DNA of 64,000 nucleotides from Bemisia tabaci (GCF_918797505.1 NC_092795.1:33033131-33097130), one strand, 5' to 3'; counted from the first letter of the stretch, positions 34,851 through 47,098 are shown. Translations and numbers: made by a program. The notes: generated by a model from the letters alone, not told the origin.

Positions 34851-35099
34851 GGAACAGAGTTGACGTCTCTCTCTCAAAACTTGTGGGAAAAAAAGCCGTG
34901 CAAAGCAGATGTTGAGCTACATCCGTAACACTGACTGTTACGGAGAAATAAACCTTAGAAGCTGTTTTCTTCGATTTGATCTTGATCTGACTTGGTACCT
35001 CTCTGTTGAGCTCGATCCAGATAACATCATTATGTGAGAACCTTAATAATCAATGGTGTAAAAGCGTGAGCTTGAGTCTAGGCAGTCTCGATCGTTTCT

Positions 35100-35360
35100 G
35101 CCTCGGCCGAGCTAGTGAGCGTGAGTGTATTAAAGACGGGGTGAGCGGTTGACATTGATGACGTCACGGGGAGACGTCAAGACGAAGTCGGCGCGTGCCG
35201 ATGCGGCGTCGCGACGCGGCGGGCGGCGGCGGCGGCGGCAACGGCCCGAAGCAATCAAAGTAATGGAGCCCGCGCCGCGCCCGCCCGCGAGACACAAAGC
35301 CACTCCGCGATCCGTGAGCGAGCTCAGTGGCCCAAGTTCCGCCACTTTTCGACCCTGAGA
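35100..35360 (+). other. CpG-rich segment
   Basis: Unusually CpG- and GC-rich (GGCGGGCGGCGGCGGCGGCG near 35218-35240), with a TGACGTCA octamer at 35158-35165. A short ORF (35149-35358) encodes a basic low-complexity peptide with no recognised domain, and its frame does not join the first LMO exon. It could be a promoter or regulatory island, but nothing proves transcription. Confidence 0.35.
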
Positions 35361-35461
35361 AATCCTCCATTGTTACCACTCGCTAGGAAAGGAGCATGGG
35401 AGAGACTTAAGGGTGCAGAAATTTCCCGAACCTGCGACCGGCCGCCAGCCGGACGCGAGCT

Positions 35462-35530
35462 AATCATAGGGAGTGTTAGACAAAGCTATAGACAAAGGAG
35501 ACAAAGAGAAAATGAAAGGATCCTAATGGT
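35462..35530 (+). repeat. Family R fragment
   Basis: GTTAGACAAAGCTATAGACA and GGATCCTAATGGTGGCAGTG match the left half of R1. Confidence 0.65.
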
Positions 35531-35557
35531 GGCAGTGGGTGGATGCAACGGACAAAT

Positions 35558-35784
35558 GGACGCATTTGTTTCAAACGGAACTAAGCGCCATAGGGGTAGG
35601 AAGGGGGAGGGGGGTGGGGGCTTGGATTGGCGGATGTTGCGGAACGCGCTGCTCGTCCCGTCCTATACTCGCAATGCTTTTCCATGGCGCTTAGTTCCGT
35701 TTGACGGAACGCGCTGTCCGGAATTCTAATATCCTCTGAAGGAACTCAATTTGGCGCTTAATTCTGCTTAACAGAAATACGTCC
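35558..35784. mobile_element. Family D cousin, foldback
   Basis: GGACGCATTTGTTTCAAACG, GGAACTAAGCGCCAT on the left; TGGCGCTTAATTCTGCTTAA and AATACGTCC on the right. A second inner inverted copy (ATGGCGCTTAGTTCCGTTTG) lies at 35684-35703. Confidence 0.6.
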
Positions 35785-37511
35785 GAATGAGGTACGTAAT
35801 AAAAGACTATAACAGCAATCCACGGGGTTGTTGGTAGTCATGGGGCCTGGACTTTAAAACCGGTATACCAGAGCCCGAGATGGGAAGTGGCGGGCCTTAT
35901 GCCACCATGACTCCCTTTCCTGGATCTGCCACTGAATTGCCGCCAAAATCCAGGAAATATGAAGATTTTCCCGAAAAATTTGGGAAAAGGACCGAAACTG
36001 CGGCTGGAGATACGTACAGAATAAACTTCACAGTCGAAGAGTCAAGTTGCGATCCGGTGGAGACTCTCCTGAATTATGGTCGTTTAACCGTGGGACACCC
36101 TGTACAGCTCGTTCCGGGACGAGCCAAAGGCGAGCGCGTGTGCGACTTGGACGGCGCGCGGCGCGGCCGTGGCGTTGGCGGCTTCGGAGGCACCGGCACT
36201 CGAGTCGGCACAATAAACCATCGATTTTCCATCAGCAGCGATACGGAAAAGCAATCGAGGGAAAACCAGATTAGTCCCCGAGAAAACACACGAAAATATA
36301 ATGAAAAAAACAAAATATGATGGCTCGCCGCCCCCCTCCCCCCACCCCACCGCGCCCCTCACCTCGCCACCACCGCGAGGGGAGCCTGAGAGGTGTAAAC
36401 TTAAATTAAAAAAAGGAAAGAGAGAAAAGAATTAAGTAAAGAAAAAAGTAATTTCCTTTAATAATGATTGCGCCTTCGCCCCGCCCTCCACCCCTCTTCC
36501 CCCGCTCACTTTTCGCCCGACGTTGTCGAAGTGAGGCCGTTATCGCTCTACTCGAGTTGAGATAAAATATTCAGGCAGTATTGGGCCAATATTTGGAAGA
36601 GTCGAAGGGAAAATCGGGGAGAGATGCTAACAGGTTTTAGAAAGTTGGATTTTTTCGTCTGAAATTTAAGAGTACACAGCTATCGTATTAGGGGATTTTC
36701 CCGCCAGCTTCAAAAACTTTGATGCGACGTATGACCCGCTGTTTTTCCCCAGTTAGACAACAATGTTTTGAAAATATTTTTAAAATATTGACAAAAAATA
36801 TTTATGAAATATTCTTATAAGGTTTTATTAATATATATTTTGTGGACATATTAATTTAATATTTTAAAAAAATTGTTAAAGTATTGTCGGTCTAACTGGG
36901 TAGGGGTTGATATTACATCGTATGTATCGTTTTCTGTGCGAAATTCTGACGAAAAACGCACGAATCAGACTTCCCACATCTTGTCGCTATTGACCCATAC
37001 GTACCCTATTTTTGAATGAAAAGACATAATGATGACGACCCCAGACTTTTCCATTTCGCTCATGTAGACCGCCCCCCCCCCCCCTCCTCCTCTAGTTATA
37101 TAGGATGTAGACGGTGGTAAAGAGAGTCGTAAAAAATGTGACATATTGTCGTTTCTCTCAAAGTCCGATTCACGTTATGGCACCTCTACAAAGAGAGGTA
37201 TGATAAATAGAAAACCCTGCGAAGACCCTCCGAGCCTAGAAAAAATCAAAGAGTTTTGTTGCCATCTTTCGACGATTATTGCCTGCTGCCTCATCGCATG
37301 CCTTGCCACAGTACGGGTTCATGTTAACATCTTTCCAATACAAACCTCTGCCATGGCAAGGTTGGCAACAAGCGGAGAGGGTGAAAACCATCATTAGTAG
37401 GCAACAAACCCTTCATCAACCTATATTGGTTTCCAAGGGTCTCCATGGACCCAGTGACAATACTCCCTTTCTCTCTCCCTACCTCTTCTTCATGAAGGTA
37501 CTTTCTGCAAG
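35785..37511. other. Non-coding stretch with CpG-rich and C-rich tracts
   Basis: CpG-rich at 36110-36220 with overlapping ORFs on both strands (35880-36320 on + is the longest). None shows a recognised domain. A C run lies at 37073-37084. Confidence 0.35.
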
Positions 37512-37744
37512 CGCGGCTGAAGGGGGGGGGGGGCTGCCCCCCTAGAATTGATAATGGTATCACCTGCCCCCCTCCCCCGAAATTCTGGATGGTGGAAAAG
37601 ACTTTTCATCGAGTATGATTATCTCTCTTAACGGAGAGTCTAAATTGATAACACTGTGCCCATTCACGTAGTATTTTCTAAAATGGTCATCATGGAGGCC
37701 TCAAAATGCGTCAAAATAGATTCAAAATTTCAAAAATTTTCTGA
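37512..37744 (+). repeat. Family K repeat, copy 2
   Basis: Direct homologue of 25490-25722, with a G run at 37521-37532 and the shared block TCATCATGGAGGCCTCAAAA. Confidence 0.75.
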
Positions 37745-38095
37745 GAGAGGTCCCCCGGACCCTCTTCTGAACGAAAGGGTATTCTATCCCCTCCCCGGAC
37801 TGGTCCCCCGGTGGTACGGGACCAGCCTTTCTAGCAAAATGACCTAGGTACACCTATGGTTGCGTCGGAGGTCTACATTGAGTTCGTTAGTATGCCTAAT
37901 TAACTTCAAAATGGTGACTTTTGAGATCTGTTGAAAATCTACTTCATCCTTCGCTCCTTCTGCGCCCGCCCACCGTGCGGAGGGAAGTCCAATTAAACAA
38001 AGAGGATAACGTCCCTTCGATGCCAAGTTCGAGAGAAATGCGAATTCCGCATTGCGAAATCGAAACGAACAGGAGATGTTTTATGTTTTCCGACG

Positions 38096-38326
38096 CACTG
38101 TGAAAAAAAAAAACACATTGTATCTAGAGTCCAGACTCTTGAAAACATTGACAAGAAAAAATACTCTTGATTCAATTGAATTTTTGCTTGAATCAAAACA
38201 AAATCTGCTCAAATTAAGAGGCTTGGTTCTTGATTTAAGCTAGATTCTGATTGAATCAAGAGTACTTTTTCTTGTCGATGCTTTGAAGAGTCTGGACTCT
38301 AGATCCAATGTGTTTTTTTTCCAGTG
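38096..38326. mobile_element. Family A MITE, copy A5
   Basis: Starts CACTGTGAAAAAAAAAAACA and ends TTTTTTTTCCAGTG; flanked by CG on both sides (38094-38095, 38327-38328). Confidence 0.85.
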
Positions 38327-38341
38327 CGGCGACACGGGACA

Positions 38342-38905
38342 CATTAGACCACTTAATGGACCAAGGACGTCGGACAAAGTACGAATTTAAGCATTCTGAT
38401 GTATGTTTCATTGTTTCTTAACTAAAATTTCACGAAAAACACGATTCGCATAGCGAAAATTACTTGGATATCAATATTTTGAGTTCATGTTTGATACGGA
38501 AATTTTGAATTCCGCGCTCACTTGAAAAACAATATCTCCTTGAATCAAAATACGCATTTCAACGGGTTTTCCAGGCTTCTTAATCGAGCAATGTTCCTTG
38601 TGTTGTTCATGAGTGTAACTTACAACAGCTGAGCAAAAGCATCGAGAATGATGTTGTCATTTTTACATACCGGGAAGACTGTTACGGTAACGTTTAGTGC
38701 GCGATTTGACTCACGTAAACTTTTATTTTTTCGTGAGCGGGAGGTTTGAATTCACGCGTCAAAATATACGTTGAATATCTCAGTTGGGAGTTGATTTCAT
38801 TAATTTTCGGTGCACGAATCGTGTTTTTCGTGAAATGTTTATGAGGAAACATGTATCAGAATGCTGAAATTTGCACCTTGTCCAGTGGTCCATTCAGATA
38901 CCAAT
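38342..38905. mobile_element. Family Z foldback element
   Basis: Left arm: GGACCAAGGACGTCGGACAA, AGCATTCTGATGTATGTTTC, ATTTCACGAAAAACACGATT. Right arm: AATCGTGTTTTTCGTGAAAT, GAAACATGTATCAGAATGCT, CTTGTCCAGTGGTCC. Imperfect inverted arms of about 130 bp with no ORF. Confidence 0.7.
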
Positions 38906-39894
38906 CATCACTAGCAGTCAAACGTTGAAGAACAATAAAAAAATTAAAAAAAAAGTAAAAAATAAAAAAAAGACTGTTGCGATTTTGATAAACTTTAAAT
39001 TAAAATTGAGTAAAATAATATAAAAAAAACGTGAGCACCAAAGTTGAAGAAACTCTGACAATTACCAGCGTATTAATGATTTGAATACAAAATAACAGTG
39101 CGAGTATGCAACATGCAAATTCCAGAATAACTTCAGTTAAAGGTTAGCAAAATTTACTGTAATAGAAACTCATATGAAAACAAGGTGACATTTTCACGGA
39201 AAAATTCGAAAAAGGGTCTCCTTATACTATTCGTGTACCTACTTGAACAAAATTTACTTTCCCCTTGTTTTCCCTATTTTTTTAAGATTTCCTTTTTTAA
39301 GTAATTAGGTATTTAGATTGTAAGACTCTTGAAGTCCTGAATCAATCCCCGTAACGATCTTCGACACATTTTCCCCCTTTTTCACTTCGTAAGAATGTTC
39401 AATTTCCGAATGAACCACTTTTTGAGATAAGAGACTGAATTTCAGCCGGCACTCTGGCATCAACAGACGAGAGTTGTCGGGAGTGGGAAAGGGGGCCTAA
39501 TAAGATATTCCCACTTTAATTAACCGGGAGAAGCAGCCGACGTTTTGTCCCCTCCCGCCCCCTGCCCCCGGTTCCGTGCCTTTGCCGTTCCCACTTTTTT
39601 TCTCCCTTTTTTTAAATTCTTAATCATCAAATTTAATTTATTTCCGTACACACATGCGCGCGTCAAGCTCATGTTCACGCCTTTGGGACTCTTCCCCCCC
39701 CCCCCCCTCACCCCATCCCGCCATCGCCCACCTTTATCCTCGTGAGGTTGCCACCCTGCGCCTGCTTTTCGCGTACCCGAGATGATTGCAGGATCACTAG
39801 ATCACGTCATGCCAGTCGTTAGGGTTGCAATCGCCGGTAATAACCGGCCAAAATCGAGGAATGTCAACCATGGTCGGGTAATTTTTGGCAATAC
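38906..39894. other. Non-coding stretch; A-rich run 38935-38980, C-rich 39545-39720
   Basis: No gene or shared repeat recognised. Confidence 0.4.
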
Positions 39895-40065
39895 AACCAA
39901 CATCCTTACTCGAATAGTTACCTATTTCATAAATCGTCTTGCATATTATCCTATCCTCAACACAAAAACGCGTTTTCTTGCGTTTTGTAATGCGCCTTCG
40001 ATTTCGGCTGCCGGCTATATCACCAACACCCGCGCTCGAATAGTTATCTCCTTCGATGTCTGTAC
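39895..40065 (-). repeat. Dispersed relative of the family J unit
   Basis: In reverse complement it has AACTATTCGAGCGCGGGTGT and GAAGGCGCATTACAAAACGC, a weaker match to the minisatellite unit. ACTCGAATAGTTACCTATTT and GCTCGAATAGTTATCTCCTT repeat about 125 bp apart. Confidence 0.4.
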
Positions 40066-41112
40066 ATCAGCGACTTCACCGAGAACTTAATCGATTACCT
40101 CATCGATGAGGATGTTGCCGAATCTTATAATCGATCCTTTTTTGTATGATCTGTGACACACTCTTTTTATGTCATCAATCTAAAATTACACGTTTGATAC
40201 ATTTGCCAGGGCTATCAATGAAACTTTTAATTTGGGCGTGTTGTCATTTCATTCTCCTCGAGCTAGCTCTTTATCGCCAGATCGCTCTCTAGATGAAAAA
40301 CCTGGGAGGAGGGTGGTGGGGGGGGGGGGAGGGTTGAGCAGGGAAAAATGGCGACCTCTCGAGACAAACACTTTAATTATTTCACTCGCGTTGACAACCT
40401 GAGCTCTTTGGGGGGTTGGGGGTGAGACGCGAGAGTGAAAAGCAGGGGAAACACTTGAAACATATTAAAAACGTGTTTCCGAGGGAGAGTAATTAATCAT
40501 AGGTACGCGTAATAGAGGCACGACAAATCTAGAAATCTCTCGAAAATCTAGTCCATTTTCTTTTCCGCCCGACCACCCTTGCCAAATTTCTGCCTTAAAA
40601 ATACGTGACTTGTCCGTCTCGCCTCCAAAAAAACAAAACCGGCAAAATTATGGAGGACTGCAGATACTACTTTCATGCTGCCTTGGACTGGGAAAATCCG
40701 GAAAACACAATTTTGATTAGGGGAATTATAAAATGGACAGCTTGGAAAGTTCTCGAGGACATGTGAAATTTTTTCTGAATTCTTCGATCCTCAAATACAC
40801 TTTAACTGTGGGATACTGTCCTAGAGGTACTCGAGAGCAATTGATTTGTTCTTCATCTAGTTTACCTCGTCCATGACCGCTTGAAAATAGATCCTCTTTT
40901 CCTTGTGCTTCGGAGACTTTCAACATTCAAATTTCGTTGTCTGTAAGTCATACATTGGCAGCAGAGAATAACAATATCGTGGGAGGAAAAATTTGTAAGC
41001 AAAGTTCGAAAACAATTCGGAAGTCCTTCAAATATCCTTGATTTTACTTGTCAGAGATCCTTGAAAGTCCTCAATAATTTATAAAAATCATTATGAGCCC
41101 TGTAATACCTCA
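40066..41112. other. Non-coding stretch, G run at 40317-40331
   Basis: No gene or shared repeat seen. Confidence 0.4.
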
Positions 41113-41349
41113 CACTGGAAAAAAGTCGCTTAGATCTAGAGTCCCAGATTCTTGAAAACAATGACAATAAAAAATTACTTTTGATTCAATCGGATTCTTT
41201 GCTTGAATCAAAAGGAAATCTCGCTTTAAATTAATGAGGCTGGGTTCCCTTGATTTAACGCCAAATATCCTGATTTCACTGTCAGAGCATTTTTCTTGAC
41301 AATGTTTTGAGAGTTTGGACTCTAGATCCAAGCGACTTTTTTTCCAGTG
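41113..41349. mobile_element. Family A MITE, copy A6 (most diverged)
   Basis: Starts CACTGGAAAAAAGTCGCT and ends AGCGACTTTTTTTCCAGTG; flanked by CA on both sides (41111-41112, 41350-41351). The terminal CACATTGG block of the other copies is replaced by GTCGCTTAG, a sub-family difference. Confidence 0.82.
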
Positions 41350-41764
41350 CAAATGAGAAGAAATCGATGTACATCTGTGACGTACCACCGATATCGTCTG
41401 CAGCAACGACGTTGAACGCTAGAGCGAGCGGGGGTGGCCGGGATCTCAGGAGGGGCGCCGGAGAGCCCTTAAATGCCACGGAAGGTTTAAAAGTGATGAC
41501 TGGCAAGTGGAAAGGTCGCCGGCGGTCTCCGGTCGTCGGAGCAAGGAAGGACGAAAGGGGCGCCCTGGCAATTATCCGGGCTCCTGCATCGACACCGCCG
41601 TCCGACGAATTACGATTCGGCAATCAATTGCCCACCGAGGCAACCCCCTCACCCCACCCCGCTCCCACGGTTGACAGATCAAACGAAAATCGGCCGAGTT
41701 TACGGACATGGAATCGTGTGATTCGGAAAAACTCGCTGAGGAAACTCTTCTGTCGGATCAACAG

Positions 41765-42272
41765 GAATGGAGATGTTGCATGTGTGAGAAATTTGCGATT
41801 TGACAATTGCTTGTAGAAGTTCGCGAGAAACACGATGGTGCCACTGGTTTTCTCTGAAATCAACTCCCGAGCTCAAAAAAAGCTTTAAGTTGAGACCAAA
41901 ATGGAGGGGATATCCCACGCTATCCTGAAAGTCCACCTCCACATCAAGACCAACTTTCCATGCAAAGACAGGGAGCAAATATACATTAGCAGGGATGCCA
42001 TGTTTTCAGTTTTAGAGTCCCTAAATAAAGTGGCAGCCCTGTCAATGTATTTGCTCCCTATCTTGGCATGGAGAGTTTGTCTTGATGTAGAGGTGGACTC
42101 TCAGGATAGCGTTGGATATCCCTTCTATTACAGCCTCAACTTTGAGAGCTTTTTCTGAGCTTGGGAGTTGTTTTCAGAGAAAACCAGTGGCACCATCGTG
42201 TTTCTCGCGAACTTTTACGTAAGAATCAGTAGTCAAATTGCAAATTCCTCAAACATGCAACAGCTCCGTTCT
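41765..42272. mobile_element. Family G foldback element, copy G3 (intact)
   Basis: 508-bp element with long inverted arms as in G1. It is the uninterrupted reference showing that G1 carries an insertion at its CCATCGTG. Confidence 0.85.
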
Positions 42273-42352
42273 TGTTAATTATACCGCGACAGGAATTTCT
42301 AGTTTGAACAACAGGATTTTCCTCGTTTTAGGCATTTCTGTACTTGAGAAAG

Positions 42353-42588
42353 TATCGATACCGACCCTGAGGTATCGATACCTTTTGATAACAGCAAAGA
42401 GAAGCTCGAATGCGCTTTAAATCAAACACGTCCCTATCCCCTGAATGTCTCAACAATTCTAGCCAACGACATATCTAGTTTCGATTCGCCCCGCCATCCA
42501 TCAATTTTCAGGTCGAGTAGAGGCGCCAAGCATCGCCGTAAACCAATGCGCAAAACGTTTCCATCGCGTAGTATCGACAGTATCGATA
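42353..42588. promoter_or_regulatory. Cluster of three TATCGATA octamers
   Basis: TATCGATA occurs at 42353-42360, 42373-42380 and 42581-42588; the first two form a short inverted pair. In Drosophila this octamer is the DRE bound by DREF and BEAF-32. Whether it is used here is inference. Confidence 0.35.
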
Positions 42589-43524
42589 CCCAGATGTGAG
42601 TTTTGATTCTATGCATTATCTATACCGTCAATTGATCCCAAGTAGAGCTGGATTCACTGTGACAAGTTTATAACTAGGATATATCAGAAGAGGGACAAAA
42701 ATCGTAGGGAAAAGTCTAAAGGTTCGGAGATTAAACCCTAATCTTCATCTTTTATGTTGATTTTGGGTGTTTTTCGTATGTTTAACGTGTTCTGCATATA
42801 ATTTTGATGATGAATCACGTTTTAAGATTAAAGAAAGTTGAAACTTTCCTCTGCCCTTTCCAGTGGCCCATCGATAAAACAGAGAATCCCCACGGTGACG
42901 TCAGAACCGGAAGTGTTCATTGCGGAAACCGCCGGTCTTGACTGACCGATGCAATTTACACCGATGAACGCTCACCGTCCAACGCCAAGTCGCCGCGGGC
43001 CGTAGCGCCCGCGAAAATGACGTCTAGCCGCCGCGAAAGCAATTTTAACGTTTCAATTTTATTTACAAAGGCCCTAACTAAAGTTCCATACGAAAGTTTT
43101 AATTAATTTTTGAACAATAATTAAACATCCGCGCGGGGGCGGCGGCGGCGGCGAATCGGGACCGGGACCGGACAAAGAAGATTAAAAAAGACGGGGGAAG
43201 AAAATGAAAAAAAAAACCGGGGAGAAGGCGCTAAGTTACGGGACAAAGGGGAGTTTATGGTCCCAAAGCGGGAGCGGAGGGGGCCGGCGAAACAATAGGA
43301 CGCTCCGAAGAACGTCATCGGGGGAAAAGCCGAGTTTTTTAATTTCGTTTTTTTTGTCTATCTTTTTAATTAATTTCCCGGAAATAAAATACATATCATA
43401 ATTGCGCTCACTTTTATTGGAATGGCGCAGCTCACGCGATCAGGGCGGCCGCTCCGCGTTGCCGTGTCGAAGGGATCGCCGTGGAATTCCAACGCTCGCA
43501 CTCGTCATCCCTGCGGGCAGTTAA
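42589..43524. other. Non-coding stretch, GC-rich at 43130-43180
   Basis: A GGCGGCGGCGGCGGCG run flanked by TTAATTAATTTTTGAAC. No supported gene. Confidence 0.4.
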
Positions 43525-43600
43525 GGGACTAAGAAGACAAAGAAGAAATCGAGCGATCCTATTGGTTGGAGTGAGTGGTTGCAATAAACAAAGTTAGTAA
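43525..43600 (+). repeat. Family R fragment
   Basis: GAAGACAAAGAAG and GAGCGATCCTATTGGTTGGAG match the R left arm. Confidence 0.6.
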
Positions 43601-43634
43601 GAAATTACCGAACGGCAACCCTCAAGAGTCGATA

Positions 43635-44010
43635 TCTCCAGGCGGGGTGTCTACAAGTCCGGACTTTCCGGAAAGTTCGGAAATAGTACTGATTTTTTAA
43701 GGACGGTCTGGACTCTGGAAGTACCGAAAAAAATCGGAAAGAGTCTCCAGGCAGGGTGTCTACAAGTCCGGAATTTCCGGAAAGTACGGAAATAGTACTG
43801 ATTGTTTAAGTGCGGTCCGGAAGTACCGAAAAAGTGCGGAAAGAGTCTCCAGGCAGGGTGTCTACAAGTCCGGAATTTCCGGAAAGTACGGGAATAGTAC
43901 TGATTGTTTAAGGGCGGTCCGGAAGTACTGAAAAAGTGAGGAATTCCGCAAGAAAGTCCGGAATTTTTTCATTTGTTTGTCATTTTTGTCGCAATGTGAG
44001 CAGGAAATTC
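43635..44010 (+). repeat. Family I element with triplicated left end
   Basis: GGGTGTCTACAAGTCCGG followed by TTTCCGGAAAGT occurs three times in direct order, starting near 43645, 43756 and 43857 (about 100-110 bp apart), joined by GAGTCTCCAGGC. The last unit continues into the normal family I interior. Confidence 0.8.
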
Positions 44011-44124
44011 AAAGTGTGCAACGCCGCCAACTGAAATACTCATTTCTGCAGTCTAACCATCGATATGGAACCAGAAGCAAGGAGTTCTTTGCCACGAAGG
44101 AAGGGGAAAAACGCGCGCGCTACT

Positions 44125-44220
44125 GATGACGGCGCAGAGATACAACTATTCGTGCTTGACGGATGCCCGTGTCGCATCTGCAAAATTGAAGGCGCGGTGG
44201 CGCGAGGAGTCAACTCGCAA
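44125..44220 (+). repeat. Dispersed relative of the family J unit
   Basis: ACAACTATTCGTGCTTGACG, GATGCCCGTGTCGCATCTGC, AAAATTGAAGGCGCGGTGGC; near-identical to the inverted copy at 27890-28010. Confidence 0.75.
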
Positions 44221-44983
44221 TGCGCTCTGCTCTATGCTGCCGATGAGGTCTCGCTCAGATTCGAGAAAAAAGTTAAATTTCGTTTCTCCTTTCGTCGGCT
44301 GAGTTGACACTCGATGTTTTTATTTTCTCTAATTTAATGGTCGATTCTTTTGTACGGTGTATTTGTAAAAATCCATATCTAAAGCTAGCATGTACATTGT
44401 ACATACCGGTCTCACACAAGCCGCACCGCAGGGCACGTGTTTTTCAGCAAGCCTCAGGCCAATATGACCCTACTTGTGCATATTGAGGTTGAATCAGAAA
44501 AGTATCTTTGTAATACCTCATCCATAGAATACTTATCTGCACAGAGAAACTAATGGCACATATGTTGTCTCTAAAAATAAACCAGGAAGAATGGTTCTTT
44601 ATTACAAAATTCGCAGCCCAATTTTCAGTTGGAAAATGCCACTAATACCCAGATCGTTTCTCCGTACAAACTCAGCAATTTGAAAGCATAAGGACAATTT
44701 TCATAATGACAGAGATCCCGGTGGTGCATGGCGGCAATGTGACAGAGCGAGTTTTGCAATTAGAACAGGGAGGGACTGATTTGCGTGCGGTAAAGAGGCC
44801 AGGCACAACCCCTGTGGCTCCGTTGATAAGCAATTCGCACAAAGGGCTCTGTGCGGTTTATCGTCAGACAAAAGCGCAGCAACCGTTTCGATTGTCTCAG
44901 CGCAAAGCATGTCATAACTGAACAAGGATGTTGTCATCGCCTAGTTAAGGTGATTCGACGGTTGCCATTTTTAGCGTCAAAGC
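44221..44983. other. Non-coding stretch, nothing recognised
   Basis: No gene or shared repeat seen. Confidence 0.4.
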
Positions 44984-45329
44984 GACGTCAAATCAATTCG
45001 TTCCATAATTTCAGCTACTTTTGTCATTTTTTTCGAATTTTGAGATCGCACTCCTGTTGTTATGAGACTGAAGAATTCATGTACCAAAGACAAAGAAATT
45101 CAACGTATTAAAGGCAGGGTTTTTTCAGAGGGAAAATATCTCATTAGAATGCAGTTTTGATATCAGTATCGAATGCGATATTTTTCCTCTAAAAAAACCC
45201 TGCTTTTGTTACGTTGAATTTATTTGTCGAATTTGGTACATGAATTCTTTAGTCTCATGACAACAGAAGTGCGATCTCAAAATTCGAAAAAAATTACAAG
45301 TAGCTGAAATTATGGAGAGATTTGATGCG
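44984..45329. repeat. Large inverted repeat, about 165-bp arms (family L)
   Basis: ATAATTTCAGCTACTT, TTCGAATTTTGAGATCGCAC, GAATTCATGTACCAAA and AAACCCTGCC-type blocks on the left return in reverse complement on the right (45170-45329). The centre lies near 45157. The arms would fold into a long hairpin. No ORF; single copy in this window. Confidence 0.85.
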
Positions 45330-46189
45330 ATTTATCACATCGCGAAATTGCCTTTCAGGAACAACCCTTGAAATTGAATTTGTGTCCAGATAGACGTGAA
45401 AATTTGAAATTTTAGCCGAAAAATTCACGTCCGATCTCTTCTACTAGCTCGTTCCTCTGTGCGCCGTTGCTCCAGGTCGGTTTGAAACTTGTGAGAATAT
45501 TCATTTTGAGGAGAGCTACTTCCCGCCCTTCCCCAAAACTGAGCCTGAGCTGATTCTTTCAGATAGCAGCATATTTGGCACAACACTTCTGTTTATAAAA
45601 TCTCTATTCAGGTTTCTTGACCTAACTGAACAAAAATCCCTCTCCAAAAAAACAAATGTCCACGAGGGACATATTCCCCGAGGTCGGACTGACGGTCGGC
45701 GACCGAACAATAAGTTGTCCGCGCTGAAAAATGTACAGACCTCGATATAACGCAGGTTAAAAGGTCACCTTTTTAGTGACGTTCATACCTGTGGGTCGTT
45801 AAGAGATGGGGTAGGGGGGTGTAATTAATTTTGAGTAAATTAGACACGCGATACCCGGCAAAGTCGGCGGAATTCCGGGAAGGATCCAGACGAGTTAGCG
45901 AAGAAGCTCCCTAACAAGTGCGCTCATTAAAAGATGCAGTAATCCTCCTACAGCTGCAACTACACCTCCTATTTTTCACATCACGCCTGCAGCCTGCAGC
46001 ACAGATCCCCGCACTAGTTTAAGACGCGAGCCGCGAGCGAGAGATGCAGCGGAAACGAGGCTAATGGCTTCATAGTTATCATTACTTTAAACTCTCGTAT
46101 TTCCCTTTTCATTTTTTTATCTCTCCGTGGTTGTAATTAGACTACGATAAACTACAAATTCTGGCACATCAATAAAACACCCTTTCGCA
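45330..46189. other. Non-coding stretch, nothing recognised
   Basis: No gene or shared repeat seen. Confidence 0.4.
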
Positions 46190-46345
46190 TTCCGGGAATA
46201 GTACTGATTTTTTAAGGGCGGTCCGGAAGTACTAAAAAAGTGCGAAAATTCTGCAAAAAGGTCCGGAATTTTTCTAATTTTTTGTCATTTTTGTCGCAAT
46301 TTCAAATTTTTGAAAATTTTCGAATTTCGTGAAATAGAGGTACTC
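46190..46345 (+). repeat. Family I fragment
   Basis: TCCGGGAATAGTACTGATTT, AGGGCGGTCCGGAAGTACT and GGTCCGGAATTTTTC match the family I interior; both ends are missing. Confidence 0.75.
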
Positions 46346-47098
46346 TCTCCGTTTTTTTGATTCGTTTTGGAGCATCGATGGTTTTTTATTTTTCTTTTCT
46401 TTTTTTTTCTTTATATTTCTTTAACCCCTTGATTACGAAAATGGAATAGATGATACATGAAAACCCTCTTAGACTACTCGAAGGAAACAAAGTTGAACCA
46501 GTTTAACTTCCAAAAATTGTAAAATTCGAGAAAATGCGTCACTTTAATTCATTTAAAATCAATTTCAGTCTTTCTCACTTCGTGTTCCTCGATTCAGGAC
46601 GAAATTTTTGTAACATTGACGATTTGTATGAGGGGTAGCGCAGACCCCTCCTCCTCCCAACCAAGTAAAACGGACGAATTATAGAAGGTAATCCAAGGTA
46701 CCTAACTTCTAAAATTGCTCAAAATTTGAAATTCGTGAAAATGTGTCACCGTGCATTCAAGACCTATTCTCATAAAAGTGCGCCCCTCTTTATTCCTCGA
46801 TTCGGGTAGCCATTTTTGTAGCATTGACGAGACATACGAGCACAAAACCCTCGGAGACGACCAGTGAGGAACTGAGCCAAACTGAGGTGAATTCCTAGAC
46901 GGCGGTAATTACAATTTTCCCTCCAATTTGAAGGCATTATACCGCGTTGGGCGGGTGTATTCAACAGCTCCTTGCTGTTGGAGCACCTCTAATTAAAACA
47001 CAACTTTTTCACGGGCGAGAGACGCCTGGAAAGGTTTCCGGAGCTCCTTTGTCTCCCGTCGGGGTCGGGATCGAGGCCGGGAAGAATGCTGCCGTGCT
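46346..47098. other. Non-coding stretch with a diverged direct repeat
   Basis: Segments near 46490-46640 and 46690-46860 share AAAATTCGAGAAAATGCGTC or AATTCGTGAAAATGTGTC, then TCCTCGATTC, and TGTA(A/G)CATTGACGA. No gene supported. Confidence 0.4.

Noticed and set aside
35149..35358. CpG-rich segment as the missing first LMO exon
   Set aside because: Its ATG frame with the nearby donor (CC|GTGAGC) does not give the one-base overhang the next exon needs.
35880..36320. 146-codon ORF on +
   Set aside because: CpG-rich sequence keeps several frames open on both strands; no domain, no splice context, low-complexity Gly/Arg.
2523..41349. Family A as Tc1/mariner MITEs
   Set aside because: Flanking dinucleotides are CA, TA, TG, AA, CG and CA, not always TA.
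41307..41816. 169-codon ORF on +
   Set aside because: Starts in the terminal repeat of MITE A6 and ends in foldback G3; a mosaic of repeat sequence.
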